NCBI GenBank assembly: GCA_009841255.1
Contig: VXMD01000081.1
Location: 38,599 to 102,598 of the forward strand
Source: Candidatus Poribacteria bacterium
GTDB lineage: Bacteria > Poribacteria > WGA-4E > WGA-3G
Direction: 5' to 3'
DNA length: 64,000 bases
Shown: positions 7,742 through 17,495 of the stretch, piece after piece
How positions within the stretch are numbered: position 1 is the first letter of the stretch
How the letters are laid out: the number at the start of each line of letters is the position of its first letter
The notes under the pieces: model-generated
Seen by the model: only the letters and a program-made list of their open reading frames with translations
Told to the model about the DNA's origin: nothing
The model's database searches: none
Program-made: the position numbers and the translations under genes

Positions 7742-8509
7742 TTAGCCAGTCCTGAGAAGGGTCTTGGCTTCTTCAGACCAATGTTGCTTAATTTCTTGGG
7801 ACACCGGAAACCGTTCGCTTGCATGCGGAAATACACGCGTATAGCCGATATCAAGCATGGGGCGATGGGTGTTAGTTCTGTTCGGCATTCCAACGTGCCA
7901 CAAACGCATATCACGAAGAATCAGAGAACCCATAGGCATTACCGCTTGTAGCGCAGGTAGGTGCTTACTCCGCTCGCCCAAATATCGAACATCTGAGGGT
8001 GGGGAATCCATAATTAGATGTGAGCCGGGCCAGATCTTTGTGGCTCCATTTTCTTCCGAAAAATCGACGAATGGGATGTTAACATAAATGCCTGAGACGG
8101 GTAGCACACACGGCAGCTCAGGAAATAGATGGTTACCGTCGCGGTGAGGTGCTTTTTCCACTTGGTTTCCGTCTATATTGGGTGGCACGTCATGAATCCC
8201 ACAGCGAAACAGTGCGACCTTCTTGCCCATAGCAGCTTCAATAATCTGAAGTGCGAAGGGATTGGTGATGAACTGATGATGCAGAAACGGCATTTCCAGT
8301 GCGCGACGGGCTTTACGGGTCATGCCGCGTCCGACTGCATCGAAATAGACAATTTGTGCTTCTTTGACAATCTCAAGTGGTACAGCATTTTCAAGGATCA
8401 CAGCACCTACTTCTCGCAGCAGCCGGTTCGCTAAATCAAGATGAGCGGCACACATTTTTCCGGCTGATTGTTCTGCATCCGTCAACTGGATTCGCATTTT
8501 CGTGCTCAT
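7742..8509 (-). CDS. phytanoyl-CoA dioxygenase family protein (PhyH), 1
   Basis: Fe(II)/2-oxoglutarate-dependent oxygenase of the PhyH family, 255 residues. The iron-binding facial triad is visible: His122 and Asp124 in APHRDG and the distal His205 in RLWHVGMPN. The Arg shortly after (HRPML) is a candidate 2-oxoglutarate ligand. The ATG at 8509 is chosen because homology starts just after it; the frame is open further upstream but overlaps the next gene. No clear ribosome site is seen. Family members hydroxylate many small molecules, so the substrate cannot be told. Confidence 0.85.
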   Translation of the reverse strand: MSTKMRIQLTDAEQSAGKMCAAHLDLANRLLREVGAVILENAVPLEIVKEAQIVYFDAVGRGMTRKARRALEMPFLHHQFITNPFALQIIEAAMGKKVALFRCGIHDVPPNIDGNQVEKAPHRDGNHLFPELPCVLPVSGIYVNIPFVDFSEENGATKIWPGSHLIMDSPPSDVRYLGERSKHLPALQAVMPMGSLILRDMRLWHVGMPNRTNTHRPMLDIGYTRVFPHASERFPVSQEIKQHWSEEAKTLLRTG

Positions 8510-8583
8510 AAAAAATAGGGAGTACTCGCCTTTAACCGCGGAAAAGGGAATGAGGAACTCCAAAAGATCTGTAGCGATCTGCT

Positions 8584-9351
8584 CTACGCCAACTCGCCGC
8601 GTAGCAGCGGGTGCTCTTTCATCACCTCGCCATCGCGGTTCCGCGTACCCGAGGGCATGTAATGGAGGACCATCGCCCGACGGTCTCGGGATGAGCGGTT
8701 CGGATCCGTTTGGTGGAGCGTCATGCAGTGGTGAACCATCCCACATCCGGCTTTAACTGGCACTGGAACCGCACGATCCGCCTCGGCATTCACCTGCAAC
8801 AACGCCGGTAACTTACCTTTCTCTGACTCGGCACGTCCGTGCGCTGCTAATCCTTCTACATAACTGCCGGGGATAACGTTCATACAACCGTTCTCCTCAT
8901 CGGCGTCATCGAGGGCTATCCAGATGCTCACAAGATCGGGTGGGTCGCACTGCCAATAGGCATTGTCTTGATGCCAATACACTTCACCACCGTGATGGGC
9001 GGGTTTGTAGAGTGCCTGATCGTGAAATAACTGGATATCGCCTCCGATTAAACTCTCGGCGATGTCTAATAGCGGTTCGTGGTAGAGTAACTTCCGATAT
9101 TCTTCATCCAGACGCCACATCTCCATGATCTGCAACATTTCTTCGTCGCGATCGGCGTCTTCATCGCTTTCAGTTTCACCGACGACTGCGAGGTTACGCA
9201 ATCCCTCACCGATTGTGCCGCGCTTCTCTGCAAACAGGGCATCGTAGTGTTCGCGTAGCACGGTAAGGTGTTCGTCATCAATGAGTCGTTTTTCTATGTT
9301 GAGATAGCCTACACGTCTGAATTGTTCGACCTCTTGCTGTGTAAGTTTCAT
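8584..9351 (-). CDS. phytanoyl-CoA dioxygenase family protein (PhyH), 2
   Basis: 255 residues with the PhyH double-stranded beta-helix pattern. His127 and Asp129 (VYWHQDNAYW) and His213 (TLHQTDPN) are the predicted iron ligands. The segment GCMNVIPGSY is typical of the family. The ATG at 9351 follows AAGGAA. It lies 74 bases upstream of the other PhyH gene on the same strand, so the two may be co-transcribed, although they are not close paralogues. The untranslated leader shares an 18-base core with that of the Gfo/Idh gene at 59-60 kb. Confidence 0.9.
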   Translation of the reverse strand: MKLTQQEVEQFRRVGYLNIEKRLIDDEHLTVLREHYDALFAEKRGTIGEGLRNLAVVGETESDEDADRDEEMLQIMEMWRLDEEYRKLLYHEPLLDIAESLIGGDIQLFHDQALYKPAHHGGEVYWHQDNAYWQCDPPDLVSIWIALDDADEENGCMNVIPGSYVEGLAAHGRAESEKGKLPALLQVNAEADRAVPVPVKAGCGMVHHCMTLHQTDPNRSSRDRRAMVLHYMPSGTRNRDGEVMKEHPLLRGELA

Positions 9352-9400
9352 TTTTTAAATTTTCCTTGCGGTTCGTTGAGGTCGGGCTGTGTAGAAGTCG
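9350..9400 (-). repeat. shared 5' leader sequence, copy 1
   Basis: Bases 9360-9377 are identical to 60097-60114 and the flanks are similar. Both copies sit immediately upstream of the start codon of unrelated genes. The copy includes the Shine-Dalgarno AAGGAAAA. Confidence 0.6.
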
Positions 9401-9460
9401 GTTCATTCCGTATATTCAGCCCGGCCCGTTGGTTGGGCTTACGCGTTTCTCTACAAAGGT

Positions 9461-11791
9461 TCAGTCTACATCACAGTCTTCAAGAATCTTTTGATAGGTC
9501 TGCGATGCTACGTTGTATGCCGCGCGGGCGGCATCGCGTTCTTCCTCTCGAATGCGGTCAACTTTTTCGTTCCAGCAGACCTCCACGGCATCCAAGCACC
9601 ATTGCGCACTTCTGCGACTTGCTCGGATCGGCTTCCCATCTACAATAACGAAAACTGGATTCGTGTGAGATGACGGAAAGATCCGTAACGCAACCCAACT
9701 TGATCTGTCAATAACTGTCTCAAATTGGACGGGTACGATTTCACCGTTAGCCACAATTTCTTGCGTCTCAATCGCCTGACCATTAACGATGAGTTCAACG
9801 GGTATCTTCTGACTTTCCCCAATACGAGCACGCTCAACGTCCCAATACGGTTGCTGATCCAAAGAGCGGTTCTTTATCTCAAAGTTCGGCGTTTCATCGA
9901 GTCGTGCAGCGACGCGAGCGGTGATGTTTACTGTGCTGGGTGCTTCCAAATTCAACTGGCTAATCTCTCCAGTCGCCGCCTCCTCTCCAACTGGCACGCC
10001 ACCGACGGTGAAATCTAACAGATGACTTTTGCCATCCCCGACGTAGGAACGTCCGTCTCGCAATCCAGCGACCCACGCGTCGAAGTTAAGGGGACCAGCA
10101 GGCATTTTTACGTATATGCGCCCTAATCCGACACGCTCACCATAAATGCAAGGGAAGTCCGTCTCGCCACTGATTCGCGTACGGAAACCACAGTTCAGGG
10201 TATGATACCAGATACTCAGTTCCCAAATGGCGGGTGTGTCTACTGTAGAGATAAAATCAACGGCGTCGTGAACAACATCTACGATGTACTCGTTGGCACC
10301 GATGCCATCAAAGGGCGGCATGTTGTAATTGGGAAGCTCGTCGCCGGGGACCTTCAATCCCCAACCACTGTGGCTGAAACCCGTTACCGCGCCCTGTTCT
10401 TTTGCCCACTGGAGGACAGGAAGATCCCAACTCGGCCACTCCTCAATACGCTCGGTACCGCTGTAATCGTCTTCCGTCAAGGCAAGCAAGGAGAGATGCC
10501 CTGCGTGTGAGGAAGGAAAGCCGGAAACCTCTACATCGTAGCGCATCACGTAGTCATCGGTCGAGAGTTCATGGGCTTTGCCCTCAAAAAACTGTTTCTG
10601 GTAATACCAACAGGGTCCCCACGAGAGTACACAACCGACATTGAGGTCCTCTCCGAGGATGTGTCGCATCATGTCTTCCGGCGTGACACCCTCGGTCGGG
10701 CTTTCATAGTGCGCGCAACCCGCTGCGTGGACGTGATGATCCCCAGAACGCCAGCCCTCCGCTGCGATGTGGATCCATCTTTCCAGATGAAATGTCTCTT
10801 GATGTGTCTCGGTATTCGGGACGGTAATGGTTTGCGTCTTGACTCGATACTCGGGTCCGCGTGTGTACTCGACAGTATATTTGCCAGGTGGCAAAAGCAC
10901 CGATTCGCCGTTGTGCCGATAGATTTGGTTGTGGAAGAAGAAATCGGGTGCCAAGCGTCGCCCGCGTGATGGATACACTCGGTTCAACTCGTCACGGATA
11001 ATAAAACCCGCTGTTGTCGGCTTTCCGTCGAAGTCTAAGACTTCAAGCGTTACGTTTACCGCCGGTACACAGCGGAATAGGATAGGCACTTCACTGCGGA
11101 ATCCGATGTCCTGCGTCCCCTGACCGACGTTAAAACCGAGCATCGCTTCCCGTTTGCCGGCATCGCGGCTATAGAGTTGAACGATACGATACTCCAGTTC
11201 CAATCCGGAAAGACTCGTCTTCAAGGGTGGGTTGGAATAGACCTCAATATCAAGAAACCGGTGCGGAATGTCACTCTTAGGGACAGTCATCTCTGGGTCA
11301 GGACGTCCACTGGAACGCTTATACAGGGGGGCAGCGTTCTCACTCTCTGCGGCTAAGGGAGCTGTCACACCAGCCTCGTTGTGGACCTTCACCAAAAAGG
11401 TACGCCAACCTTGTTGCATTAGTTCCTTATCTACTGGACCTTCCTTCACCTTCACACGGCTTTCAGGATTGATATTGACACCCGTCAAACAGTATGCATC
11501 AAGAATCTTTTGGATGTCAACAATCGCCTGTGTGTGGTCATCGGAAACCAAGACTCCCTGGATTGCTAAAAGATCGTCTTCAGAGAGGGGTGAGCCGAGA
11601 TAGTCCAATGCCTCAATGAGTCGTTGGGTCGCTGATGCAAACGGTTGAAACTCCACTTCCGTGACGAGGTTCAGTTCATCAGTAAACCCCACCGAAGTGA
11701 GAAGCAACATCCAACTGATAAGTATCAAGTAGAGCGGACTGCAGGCTCCTGTTTTGAGAAGCGTGTGATATCGATTCGTTATCCATCGCAT
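9461..11791 (-). CDS. secreted CehA/McbA-family metallohydrolase (PHP-like)
   Basis: 776 residues. An N-terminal hydrophobic segment (about residues 16-36) looks like a signal peptide or anchor. The first half is beta-rich, including a carboxypeptidase-regulatory-like stretch. The catalytic part begins near residue 350 with SGDHHVHAAG, the metal-binding His cluster of PHP/CehA-type hydrolases, followed by GFSHSGWG and SGETDFPC. CehA and McbA are aryl carbamate or ester hydrolases, but most relatives are uncharacterised. The ATG has AGGAGG nine bases upstream. Its product probably acts outside the cytoplasm on a phosphate, carbamate or ester substrate. Confidence 0.82.
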   Translation of the reverse strand: MRWITNRYHTLLKTGACSPLYLILISWMLLLTSVGFTDELNLVTEVEFQPFASATQRLIEALDYLGSPLSEDDLLAIQGVLVSDDHTQAIVDIQKILDAYCLTGVNINPESRVKVKEGPVDKELMQQGWRTFLVKVHNEAGVTAPLAAESENAAPLYKRSSGRPDPEMTVPKSDIPHRFLDIEVYSNPPLKTSLSGLELEYRIVQLYSRDAGKREAMLGFNVGQGTQDIGFRSEVPILFRCVPAVNVTLEVLDFDGKPTTAGFIIRDELNRVYPSRGRRLAPDFFFHNQIYRHNGESVLLPPGKYTVEYTRGPEYRVKTQTITVPNTETHQETFHLERWIHIAAEGWRSGDHHVHAAGCAHYESPTEGVTPEDMMRHILGEDLNVGCVLSWGPCWYYQKQFFEGKAHELSTDDYVMRYDVEVSGFPSSHAGHLSLLALTEDDYSGTERIEEWPSWDLPVLQWAKEQGAVTGFSHSGWGLKVPGDELPNYNMPPFDGIGANEYIVDVVHDAVDFISTVDTPAIWELSIWYHTLNCGFRTRISGETDFPCIYGERVGLGRIYVKMPAGPLNFDAWVAGLRDGRSYVGDGKSHLLDFTVGGVPVGEEAATGEISQLNLEAPSTVNITARVAARLDETPNFEIKNRSLDQQPYWDVERARIGESQKIPVELIVNGQAIETQEIVANGEIVPVQFETVIDRSSWVALRIFPSSHTNPVFVIVDGKPIRASRRSAQWCLDAVEVCWNEKVDRIREEERDAARAAYNVASQTYQKILEDCDVD

Positions 11792-11922
11792 GTGGCATTC
11801 CTCCTAATCGCTGTTTGGTTTCTATCGCTAATGCCGTAACCTATCATATTATGAGACGGATGTCAAGTTCACAATTGACTGAATCGAAATTCTAAAGTGA
11901 CTTGTACCAAATCAATTGGATC

Positions 11923-12636
11923 TCATGTCACATGATAATCTACACCATACTGCACCAAACCTAATCGTCGTGCCACACCTTGAGAGGCCACATTGTCCCA
12001 CGAAGTACTGTAGAGAGGGATGCGGTTCAGAGCACGAACAGCAAGTGCCCAAGCCGCGACAACCGACATTGCATACCCACGTCGACGATAACCGGTTAGT
12101 GTATCAACACCTGCTTCATGAGCCCGTGATGATAAGCGGACACTTCGACAAATTGACACAGCCTGCGAATCCTCTATAATCGCTAAATACGGCTGCCAAC
12201 TATTGAGTTCCGATGCCATTTCGGCGAAGTCTCCCTTTAGAAGTCCGGCATGCTCACAGGATAGCCGGACAACATTTGTTGGGGGTGTGATACCTTCAGG
12301 AAAGCGATAAGCGGGCCCGACCCAGACCCGTTCAATCGGTGCATGGCTTTGAAGAATATCCTCGAATTGTCTACGGTTTCTTGGGATTTTCTGGGAATTC
12401 GTGGACAACGGTTCAGCAGCGATGATTTCCTTCAGTTGGGCAACCACATTGTCGGGAAGGTCGTGCCGGAATCGACAGATTGAGCCTTCATTGGTATATC
12501 CGAAGAAAAAACGAGGTGCTGGTTCCTCAGCACCGTTAGGTTCGTTGATACGTTGAAGGTATCCGTTTTCATCCTGCGTAAATAGCACCTCAACTTGTAT
12601 TTTCATCAATTCCGTATCAGATACATGTTCCCTCAT
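11923..12636 (-). CDS. GNAT-family N-acetyltransferase
   Basis: About 237 residues. The C-terminal half carries the GNAT acetyl-CoA site in the form HEAGVDTLTGYRRRGYAMSV, followed by ALNRIPLYSTSWDN and the final RRLGL element. The N-terminal half is divergent and may bind substrate. The start is uncertain: the ATG at 12636 has only a distant GGAG, and an internal ATG at 12606 has GGAA close by. Substrate unknown. Confidence 0.8.
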   Translation of the reverse strand: MREHVSDTELMKIQVEVLFTQDENGYLQRINEPNGAEEPAPRFFFGYTNEGSICRFRHDLPDNVVAQLKEIIAAEPLSTNSQKIPRNRRQFEDILQSHAPIERVWVGPAYRFPEGITPPTNVVRLSCEHAGLLKGDFAEMASELNSWQPYLAIIEDSQAVSICRSVRLSSRAHEAGVDTLTGYRRRGYAMSVVAAWALAVRALNRIPLYSTSWDNVASQGVARRLGLVQYGVDYHVT

Positions 12637-12690
12637 TGGTCTGGCTGTTCTCCAGTATAATGCTTCCCTTAAACTGTTCCTCTATGCCTG

Positions 12691-13398
12691 CTAACATTTA
12701 TTGAAGTCGACTAAGGCATTTACGTACGCCGTAGTGGATCTGCGTAAACGTTCAATCCGTTCTTTGGGAATGGGTCCGCTATCCTCTTCGATACACAGAT
12801 CAGATATGACGCGGATGCCGACGTATTTGACGTTGTTAAGCGCACAGACATCCACAATCGCTGACGATTCCCAATTCACTGCGACAGCTCCACTCTCTAC
12901 GGCAATTTTGTCCCTAACTTCACGATTGTATACGTCCATATCTCCACAGATGACGGGAGCTTTTGTAATCGTAACATTGGGATCCGTTGATAAAGTGTGT
13001 GCGAATGTGCTTATTGAAGACGCAGAAGCCTGAAAAAGGCGCGCTCTCCATTCATCTTGCTCACACTGGATCTCTGACCGATTTGGCACGGCGTGCTCAG
13101 AGACACCCGTAATCACGACAATGTCTCCGATATCCAAGGTATCAACCAATCCACCGGCAAATCCGAACTCAAAGAAGGTGTCTACCCGATATGTGTCTAT
13201 TATCATTTGGCACATCGATGCCGCACGCACCTTGCCCATACCCGACTGCATGACAACCCATTTTTTGTCTCCATCGGACCATTCAAACTGGAGTCTGCTG
13301 TTCCAATCGACCGAATCACCGACCTCCTGACCCAAGACCTTCAGAAGTGTGTGCGTTTCGTCGGCGTAAGCCGTCATGATACATAGTTTTGCACTCAC
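12691..13398 (-). CDS. nucleoside phosphorylase / MTA-SAH nucleosidase-like protein
   Basis: Member of the PNP/UDP phosphorylase superfamily, closest in layout to 5'-methylthioadenosine/S-adenosylhomocysteine nucleosidase. It shows the glycine-rich segment FEFGFAGGLVDTLDIGD, the Glu region VAVNWESSAIVDVC in place of the usual MEGAA, and IRVISD with the catalytic Asp. The GTG at 13398 is preferred because GGAG lies eight bases upstream; an earlier GTG at 13407 overlaps that site. The role is probably cleavage of a purine nucleoside. The exact substrate is not fixed by what I can see. Confidence 0.8.
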   Translation of the reverse strand: MSAKLCIMTAYADETHTLLKVLGQEVGDSVDWNSRLQFEWSDGDKKWVVMQSGMGKVRAASMCQMIIDTYRVDTFFEFGFAGGLVDTLDIGDIVVITGVSEHAVPNRSEIQCEQDEWRARLFQASASSISTFAHTLSTDPNVTITKAPVICGDMDVYNREVRDKIAVESGAVAVNWESSAIVDVCALNNVKYVGIRVISDLCIEEDSGPIPKERIERLRRSTTAYVNALVDFNKC

Positions 13399-13485
13399 AA
13401 ATTTCACTCCGTAATTATGATTATAGTTGGCAAGGTTAGGAAACCTTACCAGCGCGATGGGAAGTCCAAGCCTCTTGTGTTCATA

Positions 13486-14697
13486 CTAATTGCTCGTTTT
13501 TCTAAATTCACAGTAACTTTCATACCGAGACTGCGAGATGTCCCCTTTTTTCAAAGCTTCTTCCACGCTACAGCCTTTCTCATAAATATGCCCGCAGGAA
13601 TTGTTAGTGCACTGCTCTCGGAGCGAGTTCATCTCTGGAAAATAGCGATCCATCAAGCGGGGCTCGATGTTCCAAAAGTTCAATTCGCGCAGTCCCGGTG
13701 TATCGGCGATAAAACCGCCGAAATCCAAGTTGTAAAGTTGGGTTGCAACGGTCGTGTGTCTACCGCCCCGTCTCGGATTCACTGTGTTGGTTTTCAATTT
13801 CAAATTGGGCTGAATGGCATTCAGGAGCGAGGATTTTCCGACCCCCGATAATCCGGTGAATGCTGAAATCTTCCCTTTCATCCATGTCTTCAAATCCTCG
13901 ATTCCCTCGTCGGTCGTTGCACTTGTAAGGATTGTCCGATAACCGATTTTTTGGTAAACTGCGGTCATCGAATCTACGTCTGATCGGTTTTCGAGCATAT
14001 CAATTTTATTGAAACAGATAAGCGGTTCAATTCCGGATGCCTCGGCGATAACGAGGAATTTGTCTAACATTCGCTGCCAGATGGGTGGTTCTTTTACAGA
14101 GGAAACGATAACAAGCCCATTGAGATTCGGAATAAGAATAACCCTTTTGGATTGTGTCCCTTTTCGTTTGTATTGGCTCTTGCGGCGCATAACGGCTGCA
14201 ATCGTCCCGTGCGTTTCATCAATCACCTGAATTTTGACGCGATCCCCAACGTAGACCTGTTGATTTGTGCTAAAGGCATCTCGTTTTCCGCGTAGCGAGC
14301 ATTGATATTGATCCGTATCGCACTGCACGATGTAAACGCCGTTGCTGGCACGCATCACAATACCTTCGGGAAGTCCGATCAATTTTTCGTTGTCGAAGAG
14401 ATAACCTGTCCGTTTGAGGAGTTCCTCGTCCGGTATAATGCGTGCGGCTTTAATCGCACTAAGCCGTCTGACCCGGTCTTTGACGAGCATCTTCTCTGAT
14501 TTGAGCAGCAATGCAACAATAACTGGTTTATCCTCATCACTACCAAGGGCATTCTCGGCGTCCCGAATCGCTGGATTCATACCGAGATACACCCTACTAT
14601 AGATGACGCGCTCCCGCCAATCAAAAGCCGAGTAATCGCCTGCGATAATCTTTTGCGCTTCACTTAAAGTTGTGCCTGCGTAAACAGACATTGCCAT
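13486..14697 (-). CDS. rsgA: ribosome small-subunit-dependent GTPase A, with N-terminal extension
   Basis: Circularly permuted GTPase that helps mature the 30S subunit. The order of motifs is diagnostic (numbering from a TTG three codons upstream): NKID (233-236), then GLSGVGKS (285-292), then DTPG (335-338), followed by the zinc site Cys366, Cys371, His373, Cys379. An OB-fold precedes the GTPase (about 115-180). Typical RsgA is 290-350 residues; this one has about 110 extra N-terminal residues of mixed helix. The ATG at 14697 follows GAGGGAA. Confidence 0.93.
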   Translation of the reverse strand: MAMSVYAGTTLSEAQKIIAGDYSAFDWRERVIYSRVYLGMNPAIRDAENALGSDEDKPVIVALLLKSEKMLVKDRVRRLSAIKAARIIPDEELLKRTGYLFDNEKLIGLPEGIVMRASNGVYIVQCDTDQYQCSLRGKRDAFSTNQQVYVGDRVKIQVIDETHGTIAAVMRRKSQYKRKGTQSKRVILIPNLNGLVIVSSVKEPPIWQRMLDKFLVIAEASGIEPLICFNKIDMLENRSDVDSMTAVYQKIGYRTILTSATTDEGIEDLKTWMKGKISAFTGLSGVGKSSLLNAIQPNLKLKTNTVNPRRGGRHTTVATQLYNLDFGGFIADTPGLRELNFWNIEPRLMDRYFPEMNSLREQCTNNSCGHIYEKGCSVEEALKKGDISQSRYESYCEFRKTSN

Positions 14698-14862
14698 AGG
14701 CTTCAATTCCCTCTGTTTTCTCTACCACAAATCATAGCAAATTTTCGTGAATGGTTCAAAGGAACCTTTGTTAAAACTCTGATAAAACGCGATGGTCTTT
14801 CAACTACATACAATTTTGGATGCACTTTAGAAAGCATCGCGTGAACGGTGTGCTGATTTTTC

Positions 14863-14891
14863 TTGACGTGTTTCACAAAATTGGTTATTCT
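14863..14891 (+). promoter_or_regulatory. promoter of the Gfo/Idh gene at 14968
   Basis: TTGACG, a 17-base spacer, then TATTCT. It lies about 80 bases upstream of the start codon. Confidence 0.55.
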
Positions 14892-14967
14892 TTTTATGCG
14901 TAAAGAATTGATCAAATGCGGTAGAAGGACCCATCAAATCATTTTATTCAGGACGAGGAGAATACCC

Positions 14968-16047
14968 ATGAAAATGTATCGTGCCGCTGTTATCGGTTGT
15001 AGCCGAATGGGTGCATTTATTGATAACGAAGTCCCCGATTACAAAGCGATTAAGTTGCCGTATTCCCATGCTGCAGGCTTTTTTGCCGAAGAACGAACGG
15101 ATCTTATTGCATGTGCGGATCTGCGTCCAGAAGTCATGGAACATTTTGGGAACCGATATAATGTTCCAAAAGCGAATCAGTATACCGATTATCGTGACAT
15201 GCTTGAAAAAGAACAGCCTGATATTGTCAGTGTTGCCACACAACCCGAGCATCGCGCAGAAATTGTTATTTACGCAGCGAACCACGGTGTGAAAGCGATC
15301 TATGCCGAAAAGGCGATGGCGGCTTCTATGGACGAGGCAGCCGCAATGGTATCTGCGGTAGAAGAAAACAATGTTGCCTTTAACCTCGGCACGAATCGAC
15401 GCTGGCATACGGGTTTCGACAAAATGAAAGAGGTCATTGACAGCAGTGAAATTGGTAAGCTACGCACCTTGATTATCTATTCAAACGGTACACTTTTCAA
15501 CTCAGCCAGTCATCACTTTGACCTAATTTTACGTTTGAATAGCGATGTGCCTGCGAGTTGGATCACAGGTTATCTGCCACAAGGCGATTCGGTTTTTGAT
15601 GGCGATGAACTGCGAGCGGATCCGTCTGGCGGTGGAACAATCCAGTTTGAAAATGGTGTGACGGCACATGCCCTACTAACGCCGCGGGGTAGTGAATGGG
15701 AAGCAATTTGTGATGGCGGAACCGTTACATGCTGGAACAACGGTTGGCAGTGGCATCTCCGTAAACAGCAAGACCTCCCGGGATGGCGGACATGTCAAGT
15801 ACCTGAAACCTTCCCTGAATTTGAACATACCAGTAGCACAGCCAACTTGGTTAAAGATCTTGTCCACGCATTGGATACAGGGGAACCGACCCGAGGCGGG
15901 GTCCGATGCGCGTATGCCAGCACGGAACTGATTTTTGGCATCATTGAGTCACATCTACACAACGGCGCACGTATTGAACTTCCGTTGAAAGATTCAAAAA
16001 TCCGTTTACAGAGAAATCCAACTGCGAGACAACCCAGGGTCGAGTAA
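14968..16047 (+). CDS. Gfo/Idh/MocA family oxidoreductase
   Basis: NAD(P)-dependent sugar or inositol-type dehydrogenase family, 359 residues. The N-terminal Rossmann fold starts AAVIGCSRMGAF. The motif YAEKAMA corresponds to the family's EKP signature, here EKA with Pro replaced by Ala. The C-terminal part has the usual beta-sheet domain (NLGTNRRWHTGF and the SASHHFDL catalytic His region). The ATG at 14968 follows GAGGAG; the open frame reaches back into the promoter. It is the only plus-strand gene between 7.7 and 24.8 kb. Substrate unknown. Confidence 0.88.
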   Translation: MKMYRAAVIGCSRMGAFIDNEVPDYKAIKLPYSHAAGFFAEERTDLIACADLRPEVMEHFGNRYNVPKANQYTDYRDMLEKEQPDIVSVATQPEHRAEIVIYAANHGVKAIYAEKAMAASMDEAAAMVSAVEENNVAFNLGTNRRWHTGFDKMKEVIDSSEIGKLRTLIIYSNGTLFNSASHHFDLILRLNSDVPASWITGYLPQGDSVFDGDELRADPSGGGTIQFENGVTAHALLTPRGSEWEAICDGGTVTCWNNGWQWHLRKQQDLPGWRTCQVPETFPEFEHTSSTANLVKDLVHALDTGEPTRGGVRCAYASTELIFGIIESHLHNGARIELPLKDSKIRLQRNPTARQPRVE

Positions 16048-16086
16048 CCGTAGTAAATCTGGAAGTATACTCCCAATTTTTGGGTG

Positions 16087-17028
16087 TCAATCACGGATTT
16101 CAAGGGACGCACACCGAATATTCTCTAATTCCTGAGCGCTGAAGACGCCTGCACGGTAGAGATTCCGATACTCGTCAGAGACACTCTGACCGAATATCAG
16201 CAGATCGTCCGTATTAATCGTTACCGGCACGCCGTTGTCAAATAAGGTGCGAATCGGATGGGAAGCGAGATCCGACACACCGTCCAACATCACGTTGCTT
16301 GTCGGACACACATTCAACTGTATCCGGTTCTCCGAGAGCCACCGCATGACTTCAACCGATTCCGCGGCACCGATGCCGTGTTGAACCTCGTCCAAATCCA
16401 AGACTTCAACCGTCCGTCGGACCTCTTCTGCACCACCGAACTCGCCAACGTGGGCTTTGCGTTTCATTCCCGCATCGCGTGCCTTGGTATATAAGGACTG
16501 GACGGCTTCAGGCGCACACGCCTCTTGATGGCTATACAGATCGATTGATTGAAAAAACTCCAATTCTATTGCTTCGTGTGCCAATTTCATCCATTTTGGA
16601 TCGGCGGCACACTCCCGCGCAAAACCGAGTTCAGGACGCAAATCGATTTGCTCTCGATACCGCTTAACTAACGCTTCAATAGATGTGCGAAGTTCGGTCA
16701 ACCCACCCGGATAAAACTTAAGCAACCGTATGTCGAAACTCATTTCAAGTATAACGACACCATCTTGGATTGCATCACTGATCGCTGACGTCACGATGAA
16801 CTCAAAACCTTGGCGATGATCTAAGTGAGGCGCTAAGGCAGCATCTATGTATTCCATCATCCCGCCAAGTCCTTTCATTTTGAGAGGGGGTTTGGTGAGC
16901 GGATGCCCGAGCCAACGCTCTGCATTCTCTCGACGTGTACTTAAGAAAGAATGGGAGTGAACGTCGGTTTTAGGGGCTGCTCTTATAGCCGTCAAGTTGT
17001 CTGTAGAGAGTGCCTCAACGAAATTCAT
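16087..17028 (-). CDS. adenosine deaminase-like metal-dependent hydrolase
   Basis: 313 residues of the amidohydrolase superfamily, adenosine/AMP deaminase branch. The metal-site elements are present in order: His24 and His26 in DVHSHS, AHVGEFGGAEEV with the His and Glu expected for substrate and catalysis, VQHGIGA and NTDDLL with the catalytic Asp pair. CPTSNVML is a typical family segment. The ATG at 17028 overlaps the GNAT gene upstream by 14 bases, so the two are probably translated from one message. The substrate may be adenosine or a modified nucleoside. Confidence 0.85.
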   Translation of the reverse strand: MNFVEALSTDNLTAIRAAPKTDVHSHSFLSTRRENAERWLGHPLTKPPLKMKGLGGMMEYIDAALAPHLDHRQGFEFIVTSAISDAIQDGVVILEMSFDIRLLKFYPGGLTELRTSIEALVKRYREQIDLRPELGFARECAADPKWMKLAHEAIELEFFQSIDLYSHQEACAPEAVQSLYTKARDAGMKRKAHVGEFGGAEEVRRTVEVLDLDEVQHGIGAAESVEVMRWLSENRIQLNVCPTSNVMLDGVSDLASHPIRTLFDNGVPVTINTDDLLIFGQSVSDEYRNLYRAGVFSAQELENIRCASLEIRD

Positions 17029-17464
17029 ACAATTTTTCCATCTGGAGGTGTGTAGAACTCTCACCAACGATTGTGAATCCCAACCTTTGGTAGAAGGCGA
17101 CACCGCGGGCGTTGACCTTTAGTACCTGAAGCGTTACAGACTTCTGCGCGCGGGTGGCGTCATCAATGATACGGGTCATGCAAGCCGAACCGATGCCTTT
17201 CCCTTGGTACTCAGGCAGGATAAAGATCTGATTGACCTTGAGCGTGTCAGGAGTACAAGACTTTATCAAGAAACCTATATCGGTCTCACAAAACTGGATG
17301 ATACGGTAATCATACGAAGCAAACTCTTTATTATGGCGTTTCCGTTGATAACTATTGTCCCAACCCCATACTTGTTCTACATATTCTCGGTACGCCGCTT
17401 TTTTCACGGTAAAAACAAATTCGCTGTCGCTTGCCTGCGCCTGGCGAAGACTTAGTTCCTCCAC
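17015..17464 (-). CDS. GNAT-family N-acetyltransferase
   Basis: About 149 residues. It has the GNAT core IFILPEYQGKGIGSACM (acetyl-CoA pyrophosphate loop) and VNARGVAFYQRLGFTIVGE near the end. The GTG at 17464 is preferred because TGGAG lies seven bases upstream and homology begins just after; the frame extends to an ATG at 17524 inside the preceding methyltransferase gene. The tight overlap with genes on both sides suggests an operon of methyltransferase, GNAT and deaminase. Confidence 0.82.
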   Translation of the reverse strand: MEELSLRQAQASDSEFVFTVKKAAYREYVEQVWGWDNSYQRKRHNKEFASYDYRIIQFCETDIGFLIKSCTPDTLKVNQIFILPEYQGKGIGSACMTRIIDDATRAQKSVTLQVLKVNARGVAFYQRLGFTIVGESSTHLQMEKLYEFR

Positions 17465-17495
17465 AACAAAACTCCATTTTCGAGCGGTATAGGAT

